A stretch of 64,000 nt of DNA, from NCBI RefSeq assembly GCF_012971745.1, contig NZ_CP048834.1, positions 3,038,001-3,102,000 of the forward strand. Direction: 5' to 3'. The position numbers were made by a program, and so were the translations under genes. The notes under the pieces were generated by a model, which worked only from the letters and a program-made list of their open reading frames with translations, was not told the origin of the DNA and did no database searches. The DNA comes from Starkeya sp. ORNL1 (GTDB lineage: Bacteria; Pseudomonadota; Alphaproteobacteria; Rhizobiales; Xanthobacteraceae). This document shows, piece by piece, positions 17,109-25,550 of the stretch. The stretch's first letter is position 1. The number at the start of each line of letters is the position of its first letter.

Positions 17109-18631
17109 GCGCCCTGCCTTTCCGCCTTTGCCGCCTCGCGCAGCCGGCGTGCCTCGGCCTCCAGTGAGCGGCGGTCGATTTTGCCGACGCCGGTCATCGG
17201 CAGCGCATCGAGGAAGATCACCTTGCGCGGATACTGATAGGGAGGCGCGTTCTGCAGCGCGTGCTGCTTGACCTCCTCTTCCGACAGGTTCGATCCCACC
17301 CGTTTCACCAGGAAGGCATAGGGCACGCAGTGCTTGATCTCGTCCGGCGCCGGCACCACGATGGCCTGCTCGATGTCGTCGTGACGCTCCAGCATGAGTT
17401 CGACCTCGGCCGGATAGATGTTGTGGCCGCTCGAAGTGAACATGTCGTCGGAGCGGCCGACGAAATAGTACCAGCCGATCTCGTCGCGCCGCAGGATGTC
17501 GCCGGTATTGAACCAGCCTTCCGCGTCGAAGCGCTTGGCCATCTGCTCGGGATTGTTGTGATACCCGTTCATCATGCCGGGGCCGCGCACGTGCAGCGTG
17601 CCGAAATTCTCGTCATCGCCGCCGACGAGGCGGAACGCGTTGCCGGCAATCGGCCAGCCGATCGAATGGCGTGGGCGCAACGCGCCTTCCGGATGACGGC
17701 CGAATAGCGCCGCGCTGGTCTCGGTGATGCCGAAGATCAGATTGATCCTGGCATTGGGGAACAGCTCGGCCACCTGGTCGATCAGCTCGTCGGAGGCCGG
17801 GGCGCCACCCATGGTGGCGAGGCGGACGAAGGAATAGTCGTGCCCGTTCAGCAGGTCGCGCTGCTGCAGCATCATCGCGAAGATGGTGGGAACGCCCGAT
17901 ACCACCGTGGTGTGGTAGCGGTTGATCGCCTCGATATAGACGCGCGCGTCGAACTTGCGCATCAGCACGACGGTGGCGCCGCCGAACAGCACGCACTTGA
18001 TCGAGTTCATGGCGTGCTTGTGATAGAGCGGGGCGGCGACGATCATGCGGTCGGCCGGCGAGAAGTCGCGGTCCTGCGCGATGGTCTGGGCCACCCAGCT
18101 GTGCGCGCGGTGCGACAGCAGCACGCCCTTCGGACGCCCGGTCGAGCCCGACGTGTAGGGCTGGAAGGCGACGGAATCGTAAGCCGGCACGAAGGGCTCG
18201 AAGGGGCCGGGATCCTTGAAGGCGGCGAGCCCGTCCTCGACATCGACGAGCACGGCAGGTGCGTCGGCCGGCAGATTGCCCTTCAGATTGGCTTCGCAGA
18301 ATACCAGCTTGATGCCGGAATCCTCGATGATCCAGGCAATGGTGTCCCTGGGCAGCAGGATGCCCATCATCACCGGGACGACGCCGGCGCGCATCGCGCC
18401 GTAGAACACTTCGAGGAACTCGGCACGGTTGGAGCAGAACACGCCGATCCGGTCGCCCGGCTTGAAACCGCGCTTCACCAGCCCGCGGGCGACGGCGTCG
18501 CAGGAAGCGTGGTAGGTCGGATAATCGATCTCGCGGGGGTTCTGCGGATCCCACAGGTCGATGATGGCGAGGTGGCCCTTGTCGCGGCAATTGCCGCCAA
18601 GGCTGCCGAGGTTTCGGATGGCGTCGCTCAT
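17105..18631 (-). CDS. AMP-forming acyl-CoA synthetase
   Basis: This 508-residue member of the ANL superfamily activates a carboxylic acid to its CoA thioester with ATP. The phosphate-binding loop reads YTSGSTGRPKGVLLSH (near residue 155). Also seen are FGITETSAA (adenine/acid binding) and GWFNTGD followed by VGRSDDMF, the hinge region, and a C-terminal catalytic lysine in TGVGKIDRR. Start ATG 18631 overlaps the preceding reductase stop (ATGA). It shares an operon with the thioesterase and the reductase. Substrate unassigned; the sequence resembles cyclohexanecarboxylate/benzoate-type and long-chain ligases. Confidence 0.9.
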   Translation of the reverse strand: MSDAIRNLGSLGGNCRDKGHLAIIDLWDPQNPREIDYPTYHASCDAVARGLVKRGFKPGDRIGVFCSNRAEFLEVFYGAMRAGVVPVMMGILLPRDTIAWIIEDSGIKLVFCEANLKGNLPADAPAVLVDVEDGLAAFKDPGPFEPFVPAYDSVAFQPYTSGSTGRPKGVLLSHRAHSWVAQTIAQDRDFSPADRMIVAAPLYHKHAMNSIKCVLFGGATVVLMRKFDARVYIEAINRYHTTVVSGVPTIFAMMLQQRDLLNGHDYSFVRLATMGGAPASDELIDQVAELFPNARINLIFGITETSAALFGRHPEGALRPRHSIGWPIAGNAFRLVGGDDENFGTLHVRGPGMMNGYHNNPEQMAKRFDAEGWFNTGDILRRDEIGWYYFVGRSDDMFTSSGHNIYPAEVELMLERHDDIEQAIVVPAPDEIKHCVPYAFLVKRVGSNLSEEEVKQHALQNAPPYQYPRKVIFLDALPMTGVGKIDRRSLEAEARRLREAAKAERQGA

Positions 18632-19629
18632 GGCGTCACGATCACCTTGCCGAAGATACGGCGGCCTTCCAACAGCGCGATGCCCTCGGCCGCCCGCTCC
18701 AGCGGCAGCCGGGTTTCCATCACCGGCTTGAGCCGGCCGGAGGCGACATAATCGAGGCACGCCACGATGTCCTCGGCGACATAGGCGCGGCTGCCGATGA
18801 TCTCGGTCTCGCGGTGCCACAGGAAGCGCACATCGATGCTGCTGATATGCCCGGCGGTCGAGCCGCAGGTGAGGATCCGCCCACCCACCGCCATGCAGCG
18901 CTGGGTCTGGATCCAGGTGTCGCCGCCGGTGAAGTTGATGGCGACATCGACCCCCTTCTTGCCACTGGCGGTCCACACCGCGCGGGAGAACTCGGGGGTC
19001 TCGACATAATCGATGATGTGGTCGGCGCCGAGCTCCTTGAGCTTGCGCCCCTTCTCCTCACTGGAGGTGCAGGCATAGACCTCGCAGCCGGCCATCTTGG
19101 CGAATTGCAGGCAGGATACGCCGACGCCGCCACTGGCGCCGAGGATCAGCACCTTCTCGCCGGCCTTGATGTGGCCGCGGGTGAACAGCATGCGGTGCGA
19201 GGTGCCGTAGGCGATCGGCAAAGCCGCGGCTTCCTCGAAGCCGACGGCATCGGGGATGGCGATCAGCTGGCGGTGGTCGACCGCGATGAACTCGCACAGC
19301 CCGCCATTGCCGTTCTCGCCCAGCACGCCGCCGGTGGGAAAGCGGGGGAACAGCACGACGCGTTTGCCGACCCAGCTCGCATCCACGTCCTTGCCGACTT
19401 CGCGCACGATGCCGGCGATGTCGCCACCGGGGATGCGCGGCATCTGCGTCGGCATGTCCGGCATGCCGTGCATGACGAACACATCCATGTAGTTCAGGCC
19501 GCAGGCCTTGATCTCGATGAGCGCCTGGCCATCAGTGGGGACGGGCCTCTGCCATTCCTCGAATTTGAGCTGCTCGATGCCGCCATGCTGTTGCAGGGCG
19601 ACAACCTTCATCGTCGCATTCATCGCCAT
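18628..19629 (-). CDS. Medium-chain dehydrogenase/reductase (quinone oxidoreductase-like)
   Basis: This 333-residue NAD(P)H-dependent oxidoreductase of the MDR superfamily has a GroES-like N-terminal half and a Rossmann half with LGASGGVGVSCLQFA. The four-cysteine structural zinc site of alcohol dehydrogenases is missing, so it is more like quinone or enoyl reductases. ATG 19629 is used; ATGs at 19623 and 19611 are also plausible. It heads the reductase, CoA-ligase, thioesterase operon and is divergent from the coxMSL operon. Confidence 0.87.
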   Translation of the reverse strand: MAMNATMKVVALQQHGGIEQLKFEEWQRPVPTDGQALIEIKACGLNYMDVFVMHGMPDMPTQMPRIPGGDIAGIVREVGKDVDASWVGKRVVLFPRFPTGGVLGENGNGGLCEFIAVDHRQLIAIPDAVGFEEAAALPIAYGTSHRMLFTRGHIKAGEKVLILGASGGVGVSCLQFAKMAGCEVYACTSSEEKGRKLKELGADHIIDYVETPEFSRAVWTASGKKGVDVAINFTGGDTWIQTQRCMAVGGRILTCGSTAGHISSIDVRFLWHRETEIIGSRAYVAEDIVACLDYVASGRLKPVMETRLPLERAAEGIALLEGRRIFGKVIVTP

Positions 19630-20064
19630 CCGGATTCGGCCCCGTATCTGCGTCTCATCGTTCGTGGAGCCATGGATAAGGCGAAGATTCCGGGGCTACA
19701 AATTGTTAAATACTTTCGACTGTTCATATTCCGCAATATATCCAGGCGACCGGCGCGCCCGGACAAATGGTTGCAATATAAGGTTTATCCAGCCCCTTGC
19801 CGGGGATCTTCCGGCTTTGCATGCGGATTGAAGGTGCCCGGCAAACGGTCAGATTGAACAGCCCGCAGGCAATCGCCGCCTGCTTCCTCGGCAGCTTCCC
19901 GGCGAGGCTTTCAACATATTTTTAGAACGCAATAATCGAACGGAATTAGTTATTTGCGGCGATGGGACGGCGCCCCTAACAATCTGCCCGTCTGTGCCAT
20001 AATGACCGTCAATCGCGTGCGAAAGCCGCAGCGGCGGCCTTCAACGACCAGCCGAAGCAAGCCT
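19630..20064. promoter_or_regulatory. Divergent promoter region between reductase and coxM operons
   Basis: These 435 bp hold no gene and are AT-rich compared with the flanks, especially 19690-19790 and 19915-19960, so both promoters probably lie here. The 19929-19959 segment has an imperfect inverted repeat (CGCAATAA facing TTATTTGCG), a reasonable candidate for a LysR-type activator such as the one at 25551-26483. Part of it resembles 16527-16543. A short in-frame extension upstream of coxM (from 19954) is not supported by homology. Confidence 0.45.
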
Positions 20065-20940
20065 ATGAAGCCGCCGCCTTTCACCTATTTCCGTCCCGAC
20101 ACGCTCCAGGAGGCGATAGCCATCCTGGCGCGGACGGAGAATGCGAAGGTGCTCGCCGGCGGCCAGTCGCTGATGGCCATGCTGAACCTGCGCTACGTGT
20201 TTCCCGATGCGCTGGTCGACATCAACAACCTGTTCGACATTGCCGGCATCGAGATCCGCCCCGATAGGGTCCGGATCGGCGCGATGACCCGGCAGCGGCG
20301 CATCGAGATCGACGACGCCCTGTTCGAGGTGACGCCGATCTTCCGGGAGGCGCTCAAGCTGGTCGGCCACCGCCAGACGCGAAACCGGGGCACGATCGGC
20401 GGCAGCCTCTGCCATCTCGATCCCGCCTCCGAACTGCCGACGCTGGCGCTGCTGCTCGATGCCGAGATCGAGGCCACCGGACCGCACGGCCCCCGCCGCA
20501 TCCCGGTCGGCGAGTTCATCACCGGCTTCATGATGCCGGGGATCGCGGCCGACGAAATCGTCACCGCGATCGAGTTCGCGCCGTGGAGCGCGACGCACGG
20601 CCATGCCTTCCAGGAATTCGCCCGCCGCCACGGCGATTTCGCGGTCGCCTCCGCCGCGGTGCTGGTGGAGCGCAACGCCACCGGCATCATCGGGCGCGCC
20701 GCCATCGCCATCGGCGGCATCGGCTCGGTGCCGCAGCGCCATGCCGCCGGCGAGGCGTCGCTGATCGGCACCGATGGCGGTGCGGAGGCGATCAATCTCG
20801 CGCTTGAGAGCTGCTCGGAACTCGAGGCGCTCGGCGATTTCCATGGCAGCGCGGAGTACCGCTTGAGCGTCGCTCGAGCAATGCTCCGCAAGAGCTTGAG
20901 CATTGCTCTGGCTCGCGCATCGGACCGGGCGACGCGTTGA
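20065..20940 (+). CDS. Xanthine dehydrogenase-family FAD subunit (CoxM-like)
   Basis: This 291-residue flavoprotein is the medium subunit of a molybdenum hydroxylase. FAD-contact motifs are visible: AGGQSLMAML (about residues 32-41) and TIGGSLCHLDPASELP (about 111-126). It passes electrons from the iron-sulfur subunit to the acceptor. ATG 20065 is chosen because the family begins with this residue (KPPPFTYFRP). The last 25 residues are encoded by a short inverted repeat and look like an extension. It is followed by the iron-sulfur and molybdopterin subunits. Confidence 0.9.
   Translation: MKPPPFTYFRPDTLQEAIAILARTENAKVLAGGQSLMAMLNLRYVFPDALVDINNLFDIAGIEIRPDRVRIGAMTRQRRIEIDDALFEVTPIFREALKLVGHRQTRNRGTIGGSLCHLDPASELPTLALLLDAEIEATGPHGPRRIPVGEFITGFMMPGIAADEIVTAIEFAPWSATHGHAFQEFARRHGDFAVASAAVLVERNATGIIGRAAIAIGGIGSVPQRHAAGEASLIGTDGGAEAINLALESCSELEALGDFHGSAEYRLSVARAMLRKSLSIALARASDRATR
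20876..20908. repeat. Short inverted repeat inside the 3' end of the FAD-subunit gene
   Basis: Two 11-bp arms, GAGCAATGCTC (20876-20886) and GAGCATTGCTC (20898-20908), are exact reverse complements separated by 11 bp. The segment is in frame and encodes an odd C-terminal extension. It looks like a small palindromic repeat that landed in the gene end, or a hairpin between the subunit genes. Confidence 0.5.
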
Positions 20941-20942
20941 TA

Positions 20943-21428
20943 ATGTACGAGATCGAACTCCTGGTGAATGGCCGCCCCTATCGCGGCACGGCGGAATCCC
21001 GGACCACGCTGGCGGACTTCCTGCGCCACTCGCTCGGACTGACCGGCACGCATCTCGGCTGCGAGCATGGCGTGTGCGGTGCCTGCACCATACTGGTCGA
21101 CGGGGTCAGCGCCCGCGGCTGCCTGATGCTCGCCGTGCAGGCCGACGGGGCGATCGTGGAGACCGTCGAAGGGCTCGCCCGGCCGGACGGCACCCTGCAT
21201 CCGCTCCAGCAGGCGTTTCGCGACACCCATGGCCTGCAATGCGGCTTCTGTACGCCGGGGATGCTGATGACGCTGGTCGAATTGCTGCGCGAGACCCCCT
21301 CTCCCACGGAAGGGGAAGTGCGCGAGGCGATCTCCGGCAATATCTGCCGCTGCACCGGCTATCAGAGCATCGTCAACGCGGCGCTGCGCGCCTCCGGATC
21401 GTGCACGATCGAGGGCGAAGCGCCATGA
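20943..21428 (+). CDS. [2Fe-2S] iron-sulfur subunit of molybdenum hydroxylase (CoxS-like)
   Basis: This 161-residue electron-transfer subunit has two [2Fe-2S] clusters. The plant-type ferredoxin cluster ligands are in CEHGVCGAC (about residues 40-48) plus a later cysteine, and the alpha-helical cluster ligands are in CGFCTPGM and ICRCTGY. ATG 20943 begins 2 bp after the FAD-subunit stop. Its stop overlaps the molybdopterin-subunit start (ATGA), so the three subunits are translationally coupled. Confidence 0.93.
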   Translation: MYEIELLVNGRPYRGTAESRTTLADFLRHSLGLTGTHLGCEHGVCGACTILVDGVSARGCLMLAVQADGAIVETVEGLARPDGTLHPLQQAFRDTHGLQCGFCTPGMLMTLVELLRETPSPTEGEVREAISGNICRCTGYQSIVNAALRASGSCTIEGEAP

Positions 21429-23806
21429 CCGGGACCAGCACGCCCACGGACGCCAATGTGGTCACGCACGCTGCGGTCGGCCGCTCGGTGCCGCGGCTGG
21501 AAGACCCGGCGCTGCTCACCGGGCGGGGTCGCTTTCTCGACGACATCGTGCTGCCGGACATCCTGCATTGCGCCTTCGTGCGCAGCCCGCTCGCCCATGC
21601 CCGCATCGAACGGATCGATGTCGGGGCCGCCCGTGCGCTGGACGGCGTCCATGCCGTGCTGACCCTTGCCGACCTGCTGCCGATGCTGGCCTCGGGGCGT
21701 ATGCCGCTGGGGGCGAGCCCGATCAAGGGCGAGAACAGCAGCACCCCCTTCGTGCTGTCGAACAAGGAAGTCGCCTATGTCGGCGAGCCGATCGTGCTGG
21801 TGGTCGCCAAATCGCGCTATCTCGCCGAGGACGCAGCGGCTCTGGTGCAGCTTGAGCTGACGCCGCTCCCGGTGGTCTGCGATGCCCGCGAGGCGATGGA
21901 GCCCGGATCGCCGGTGGTGCGCACCGAGCTGAAGAGCAACTTGCTCAACTCGTTCAATGTCGGCTATGGCGAGGTCGAGGAGGCCTTCGCCAAGGCCGCC
22001 CACGTCTTCTCCGACGATCTCTGGCAGCATCGCGGCTGCGGTCATTCGATGGAAGGGCGCGGCGTTCTCGCCGAGATCAGGCCGGACAACGGGCTGTGCG
22101 TCTGGTCGTCGACGCAGATGCCGCACGATGTCTACTACATGCTCGCCGCCATGCTGGGCATCGACCAGAACGCGCTGCGCGTCATCACCCCGGATGTGGG
22201 CGGCGGGTTCGGCCCGAAATACTGCCTCTATCCGGAAGAGGCCGCGATCCCCGCCGCGACGCTGCTGCTCAAGCGCACGCTGAAATGGGTGGAGGACCGG
22301 CGCGAGACCTTCATCTCCTCGATCCAGGAGCGCGACCAGTATTGGTCGGTAGAGGTCGCCGCCGACGCTGAGGGCCACCTGCTCGGGGTGCGCGGGCGCA
22401 TGGTGCACGACCAGGGCGCCTATGCGCCCAAACCCGTCAACCTGCCCTACAACTCCGCGACCTCGATGAGCGGACCCTACATGCTGCCCGCCTACAGCAT
22501 GGACGTGCATGTCGTTCACACCAACAAGGTCCCGGTCTCCTCGGTGCGCGGCGCCGGCTATCCGCAGGCGGTGTTCGCCATGGAGCGGACGATGGACCTG
22601 ATCGCGGTCAAGCTGGGGCTGGACCGGGCAGAGGTCCGCCGGCGGAACCTGATCCCGCCGGAGAAGATGCCCTACACCAAGAAGCTCAAGGCCCGCTCCG
22701 GCGCCGCCATGGTCTATGACAGCGGCGACTATCTCGCCTCCCAGGCCGAGACGCTGGCCGCCGCCGGCTGGGATGATTTTCCCGAACGCCAGCGGCGTGC
22801 GCTCGCGGCGGGCCGCTATATCGGCATCGGCCTCGCCAATGCGGTGAAGGGCACCGGCCGCGGGCCGTTCGAGAGCGGGGTGGTGCGCGTCGGCCAGAAC
22901 GGCAAGGTCAGCGTCTTCACCGGCGCCGCGGCGATGGGACAGGGTCTCGCCACCGCGCTGGCGCAGATCTGCGCGGACGAGCTGGCGATACCGCCGGAAG
23001 ACGTGACGGTGATCGCCGGCGACACCTCCACAACGCCGTTCGGGCTCGGCGGCTTCGCCAGCCGCCAGCTCGTCACCGCGGGCTCATCCGTCCACCTCGC
23101 CTCGAAGGCGGTTGCCGGTAAGGCCATCAAGGCGGCGAGCGTGCTGCTGGAGGTGAGCGAGGACCAGCTCGAGCTCGGCGATGGCCGGGTCAGCGTCAAG
23201 GGCGGCAATCGCAGCATCAGCCTCGCCGAACTCGCGCAGATGCTGCGCGGCGCGCCCGGCTATGCGTTTCCGGCCCAGCTGGAGCCTGGGCTGGAGGCCA
23301 GCGTGCAGTGGAAGACCGATGCGCTCGCCTATGCCAATGCCTGCCATGTGGTCGAGGTCGAGGTCGAGCCGGAACTCGGCCACGTGGTGCTGACCCGCTA
23401 CGTGGCGCTGAACGATTCCGGCCGCATGATCAATCCCATGATCGTCGAGGGCCAGATCCATGGCGGCATCGTCCATGGCATCGGCAACGCGCTCTACGAG
23501 CTCATGGGCTATGACGCCGCCGCCCAGCCGGTGACGACGACCTTCCAGGAATATCTGCTGGTCACCGCCACCGAGCTGCCGACGCTCGAGACCATCTATC
23601 GCGAGACCCCCTCGCCGAAGAATCCGATCGGCGCCAAGGGTGTCGGCGAGACCGGCACCATTCCGGCCGCCGCCGCGGTGATCTCCGCAGTGGAGAATGC
23701 GCTCTCGCCGTTCGGCATCCGCATTTCCCAGACCCCCATCCCTCCCGAGACATTGTTCAACCTGATCGAAGCCGCGCGCCGGTCGCGCGCCGGATCGCCT
23801 GCATGA
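21425..23806 (+). CDS. Molybdopterin-binding subunit of xanthine dehydrogenase-family hydroxylase
   Basis: This 793-residue large subunit hydroxylates its substrate with water at a molybdenum centre. The N-terminal VGRSVPRLEDPALLTGRG opening and the C-terminal KGVGETGTIPA (about residue 738, with the catalytic glutamate) fit the family. The active-site loop reads SSVRGAGYP (about 371-379) rather than the AYRCSFR of true CO dehydrogenase, so a role in CO oxidation is rejected and hydroxylation of a heteroaromatic or similar substrate is more likely. ATG 21425 overlaps the previous stop. Confidence 0.9.
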   Translation: MTGTSTPTDANVVTHAAVGRSVPRLEDPALLTGRGRFLDDIVLPDILHCAFVRSPLAHARIERIDVGAARALDGVHAVLTLADLLPMLASGRMPLGASPIKGENSSTPFVLSNKEVAYVGEPIVLVVAKSRYLAEDAAALVQLELTPLPVVCDAREAMEPGSPVVRTELKSNLLNSFNVGYGEVEEAFAKAAHVFSDDLWQHRGCGHSMEGRGVLAEIRPDNGLCVWSSTQMPHDVYYMLAAMLGIDQNALRVITPDVGGGFGPKYCLYPEEAAIPAATLLLKRTLKWVEDRRETFISSIQERDQYWSVEVAADAEGHLLGVRGRMVHDQGAYAPKPVNLPYNSATSMSGPYMLPAYSMDVHVVHTNKVPVSSVRGAGYPQAVFAMERTMDLIAVKLGLDRAEVRRRNLIPPEKMPYTKKLKARSGAAMVYDSGDYLASQAETLAAAGWDDFPERQRRALAAGRYIGIGLANAVKGTGRGPFESGVVRVGQNGKVSVFTGAAAMGQGLATALAQICADELAIPPEDVTVIAGDTSTTPFGLGGFASRQLVTAGSSVHLASKAVAGKAIKAASVLLEVSEDQLELGDGRVSVKGGNRSISLAELAQMLRGAPGYAFPAQLEPGLEASVQWKTDALAYANACHVVEVEVEPELGHVVLTRYVALNDSGRMINPMIVEGQIHGGIVHGIGNALYELMGYDAAAQPVTTTFQEYLLVTATELPTLETIYRETPSPKNPIGAKGVGETGTIPAAAAVISAVENALSPFGIRISQTPIPPETLFNLIEAARRSRAGSPA

Positions 23807-23822
23807 AGCGAGGATTGCCAAG

Positions 23823-24809
23823 ATGCCGAAGAAACTCGAACTCACCCTCGCCTGCGGCGACTACGAGATCATCCGGCCGCTGAAGGAAGGCATCGTCCAG
23901 CCGGACGGCATCGAGCTGAACATCCTGACCAAGGCCGATTCCGCCACGCGCCATTGGCGTTTCTTCCGCGGCAACGAGTACGACATCGCCGAATGCTCGG
24001 CTTCCTCCTACATCGCCGCGCGCGATCGCGACATGCCGTTCCGCGCGCTGCCGGTGTTCCCGCATCGGCGCTTCCGCCACGGCTTCATCTTCACCAACAC
24101 CTCTAAGAACATCACCAAGCCGACCGACCTGATCGGCAAGAAGGTCGGCGTGAAGTTCTATCTGGTCACCGCGACGCTCTGGCTGCGCGGCATTCTCGAG
24201 CGCGAATACGGTGTCCCGCATCAGTCGATCGAATGGTTCGCCGAGCTCGACGAGGACATCAGCTTCACGCCGCCGCCCGGCCTGAAGCTGACCCGTCTGC
24301 CCGACGACAAGTCGGTCGAGGCCATGCTGGCCGAGGGCGAACTCGATGCGGTGCTGCATCCCGACATCATCGACCCGATCGTCCAGAACGATCCGCGCGT
24401 CGGGCGCCTGTTCCCGAACTACAAGGCAGAGGAAGAAGCCTATTTCGCCAGGACCGGCATCTTCCCGATCATGCACGTGCTCGGCCTGAAGCAGGAGCTG
24501 GTCGAAACCCACCCCTGGGTGGTTCCCAATCTCTACCAGGCGTTCGACGAAGCGAAGAACATCGCGATGAAGCGCATGCGCAATCCGCGCCTGGTGCCGC
24601 TCGCCTGGTATCAGGAAGCCTGGGACGAGCAGGAGAAGCTGCTCGGGCCGGACCCGTGGGAATACGGCCTGAGCGATGCGAACAGCCGGAACTTCGACAC
24701 GCTGGTGGGGTATTCGCATGATCAGGGACTGATCAGCCGCCACATCCCGCTCGATGAATTGTTCCTGCCGGTGTCGCAGGGCCGCAAGCGCGGCAAGTTC
24801 CGCACCTGA
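23823..24809 (+). CDS. 4,5-dihydroxyphthalate decarboxylase-like protein
   Basis: This 328-residue protein resembles the Pht5/4,5-dihydroxyphthalate decarboxylase family, which shares the periplasmic-binding-protein fold. The opening LTLACGDYEIIRPLKEG and the central LIGKKVGVKFY are typical. No signal peptide is present, which favours a cytoplasmic enzyme over a transport receptor. It starts 16 bp after the molybdenum-hydroxylase large subunit. A plausible order is ring hydroxylation followed by decarboxylation of an aromatic or heteroaromatic acid, though the substrate is inferred only from context. Confidence 0.8.
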   Translation: MPKKLELTLACGDYEIIRPLKEGIVQPDGIELNILTKADSATRHWRFFRGNEYDIAECSASSYIAARDRDMPFRALPVFPHRRFRHGFIFTNTSKNITKPTDLIGKKVGVKFYLVTATLWLRGILEREYGVPHQSIEWFAELDEDISFTPPPGLKLTRLPDDKSVEAMLAEGELDAVLHPDIIDPIVQNDPRVGRLFPNYKAEEEAYFARTGIFPIMHVLGLKQELVETHPWVVPNLYQAFDEAKNIAMKRMRNPRLVPLAWYQEAWDEQEKLLGPDPWEYGLSDANSRNFDTLVGYSHDQGLISRHIPLDELFLPVSQGRKRGKFRT

Positions 24810-24822
24810 GGGGAGATGGATC

Positions 24823-25419
24823 ATGGAAATCAAGAACAGCTTCGAGATCCCGCTGGCCCCGGATGCGGCCTGGAAGGTCCTGATGGACATTCCCCGCATC
24901 GCCCCCTGCATGCCCGGCGCCGAGCTGACCGGCCAGACGGCGGATGGCGGCTATGACGGCAAGGTCTCGGTCCGGCTCGGTCCGGTGGCGCTGTCGTTCA
25001 GCGGGGTCGCGCATTTCGTGGAGCGCGACGACCAGGCCAAGCGCGCGCTGGTGAAGGCCCAGGGTTCGGACCTGAAGGGGCGCGGCGGTGCGAGCGCACT
25101 CGTGACCTTCCAGCTCTCGCCGAGCGGGGCCGGCTCAAAGGCCGATATCTCCACCGATGTGACGCTGTCGGGACTGGTGGCGCAATATGGCCGCGGCGCC
25201 GGCGTCATCCAGGGGGTGGCGACCCAGATCGTCAATCAGTTCGCCGCCAATCTGCGGGCGCTGATCGAGGCGAGCTCAGCGCCGGTCTCCGGGGATGGCA
25301 AGCCCATGGCCGCGGCTCCCGTGCAACCGGCACCGGCCGCGGTCAAGCCGATCGGCGGCTTCTCGCTGATCTTCAGCGTGCTCTGGCAAAGCCTGCGGCG
25401 GCTCTGGGCGCGGGCGTAA
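24823..25419 (+). CDS. coxG: CoxG-family SRPBCC protein
   Basis: This 198-residue protein of the CoxG (carbon monoxide dehydrogenase subunit G) family has an SRPBCC ligand-binding domain (about residues 1-145), a proline/alanine linker and a hydrophobic C-terminal segment (FSLIFSVLWQSL) that could anchor it to the membrane. CoxG homologues are linked with maturation or with delivery of quinone/electrons for molybdenum hydroxylases. GAGGGGAGATGG lies before ATG 24823. It is the last gene of the coxM-S-L/decarboxylase operon. Confidence 0.88.
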   Translation: MEIKNSFEIPLAPDAAWKVLMDIPRIAPCMPGAELTGQTADGGYDGKVSVRLGPVALSFSGVAHFVERDDQAKRALVKAQGSDLKGRGGASALVTFQLSPSGAGSKADISTDVTLSGLVAQYGRGAGVIQGVATQIVNQFAANLRALIEASSAPVSGDGKPMAAAPVQPAPAAVKPIGGFSLIFSVLWQSLRRLWARA

Positions 25420-25430
25420 GGACTGCAGCC

Positions 25431-25540
25431 ACGTCATCCTGAGGTGCCCGGCAACGCCGGGCCTCGAAGGATGCCGTCCCAGAGCATCTCCTGCTTCAGC
25501 ATCCTTCGAGGCTCGCTTCGCGAGCACCTCAGGATGACGT
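25431..25540. repeat. Palindromic intergenic repeat, copy 1
   Basis: This 110-bp element begins ACGTCATCCT and ends AGGATGACGT. Its outer arms (GTCATCCTGAGGTGC facing GCACCTCAGGATGAC) and inner arms (CCTCGAAGGATG facing CATCCTTCGAGG) are inverted repeats, giving a long hairpin. Elements with these ends are common dispersed intergenic repeats in Hyphomicrobiales. It lies between the convergent coxG and LysR genes and may end both transcripts. Confidence 0.8.
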
Positions 25541-25550
25541 ACGTGCGCGA

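Noticed and set aside
21425..25419. Aerobic carbon monoxide dehydrogenase operon (coxMSLG)
   Set aside because: The large subunit lacks the AYRCSFR loop of true CO dehydrogenase, and the operon contains a decarboxylase-like gene instead of the cox maturation genes.
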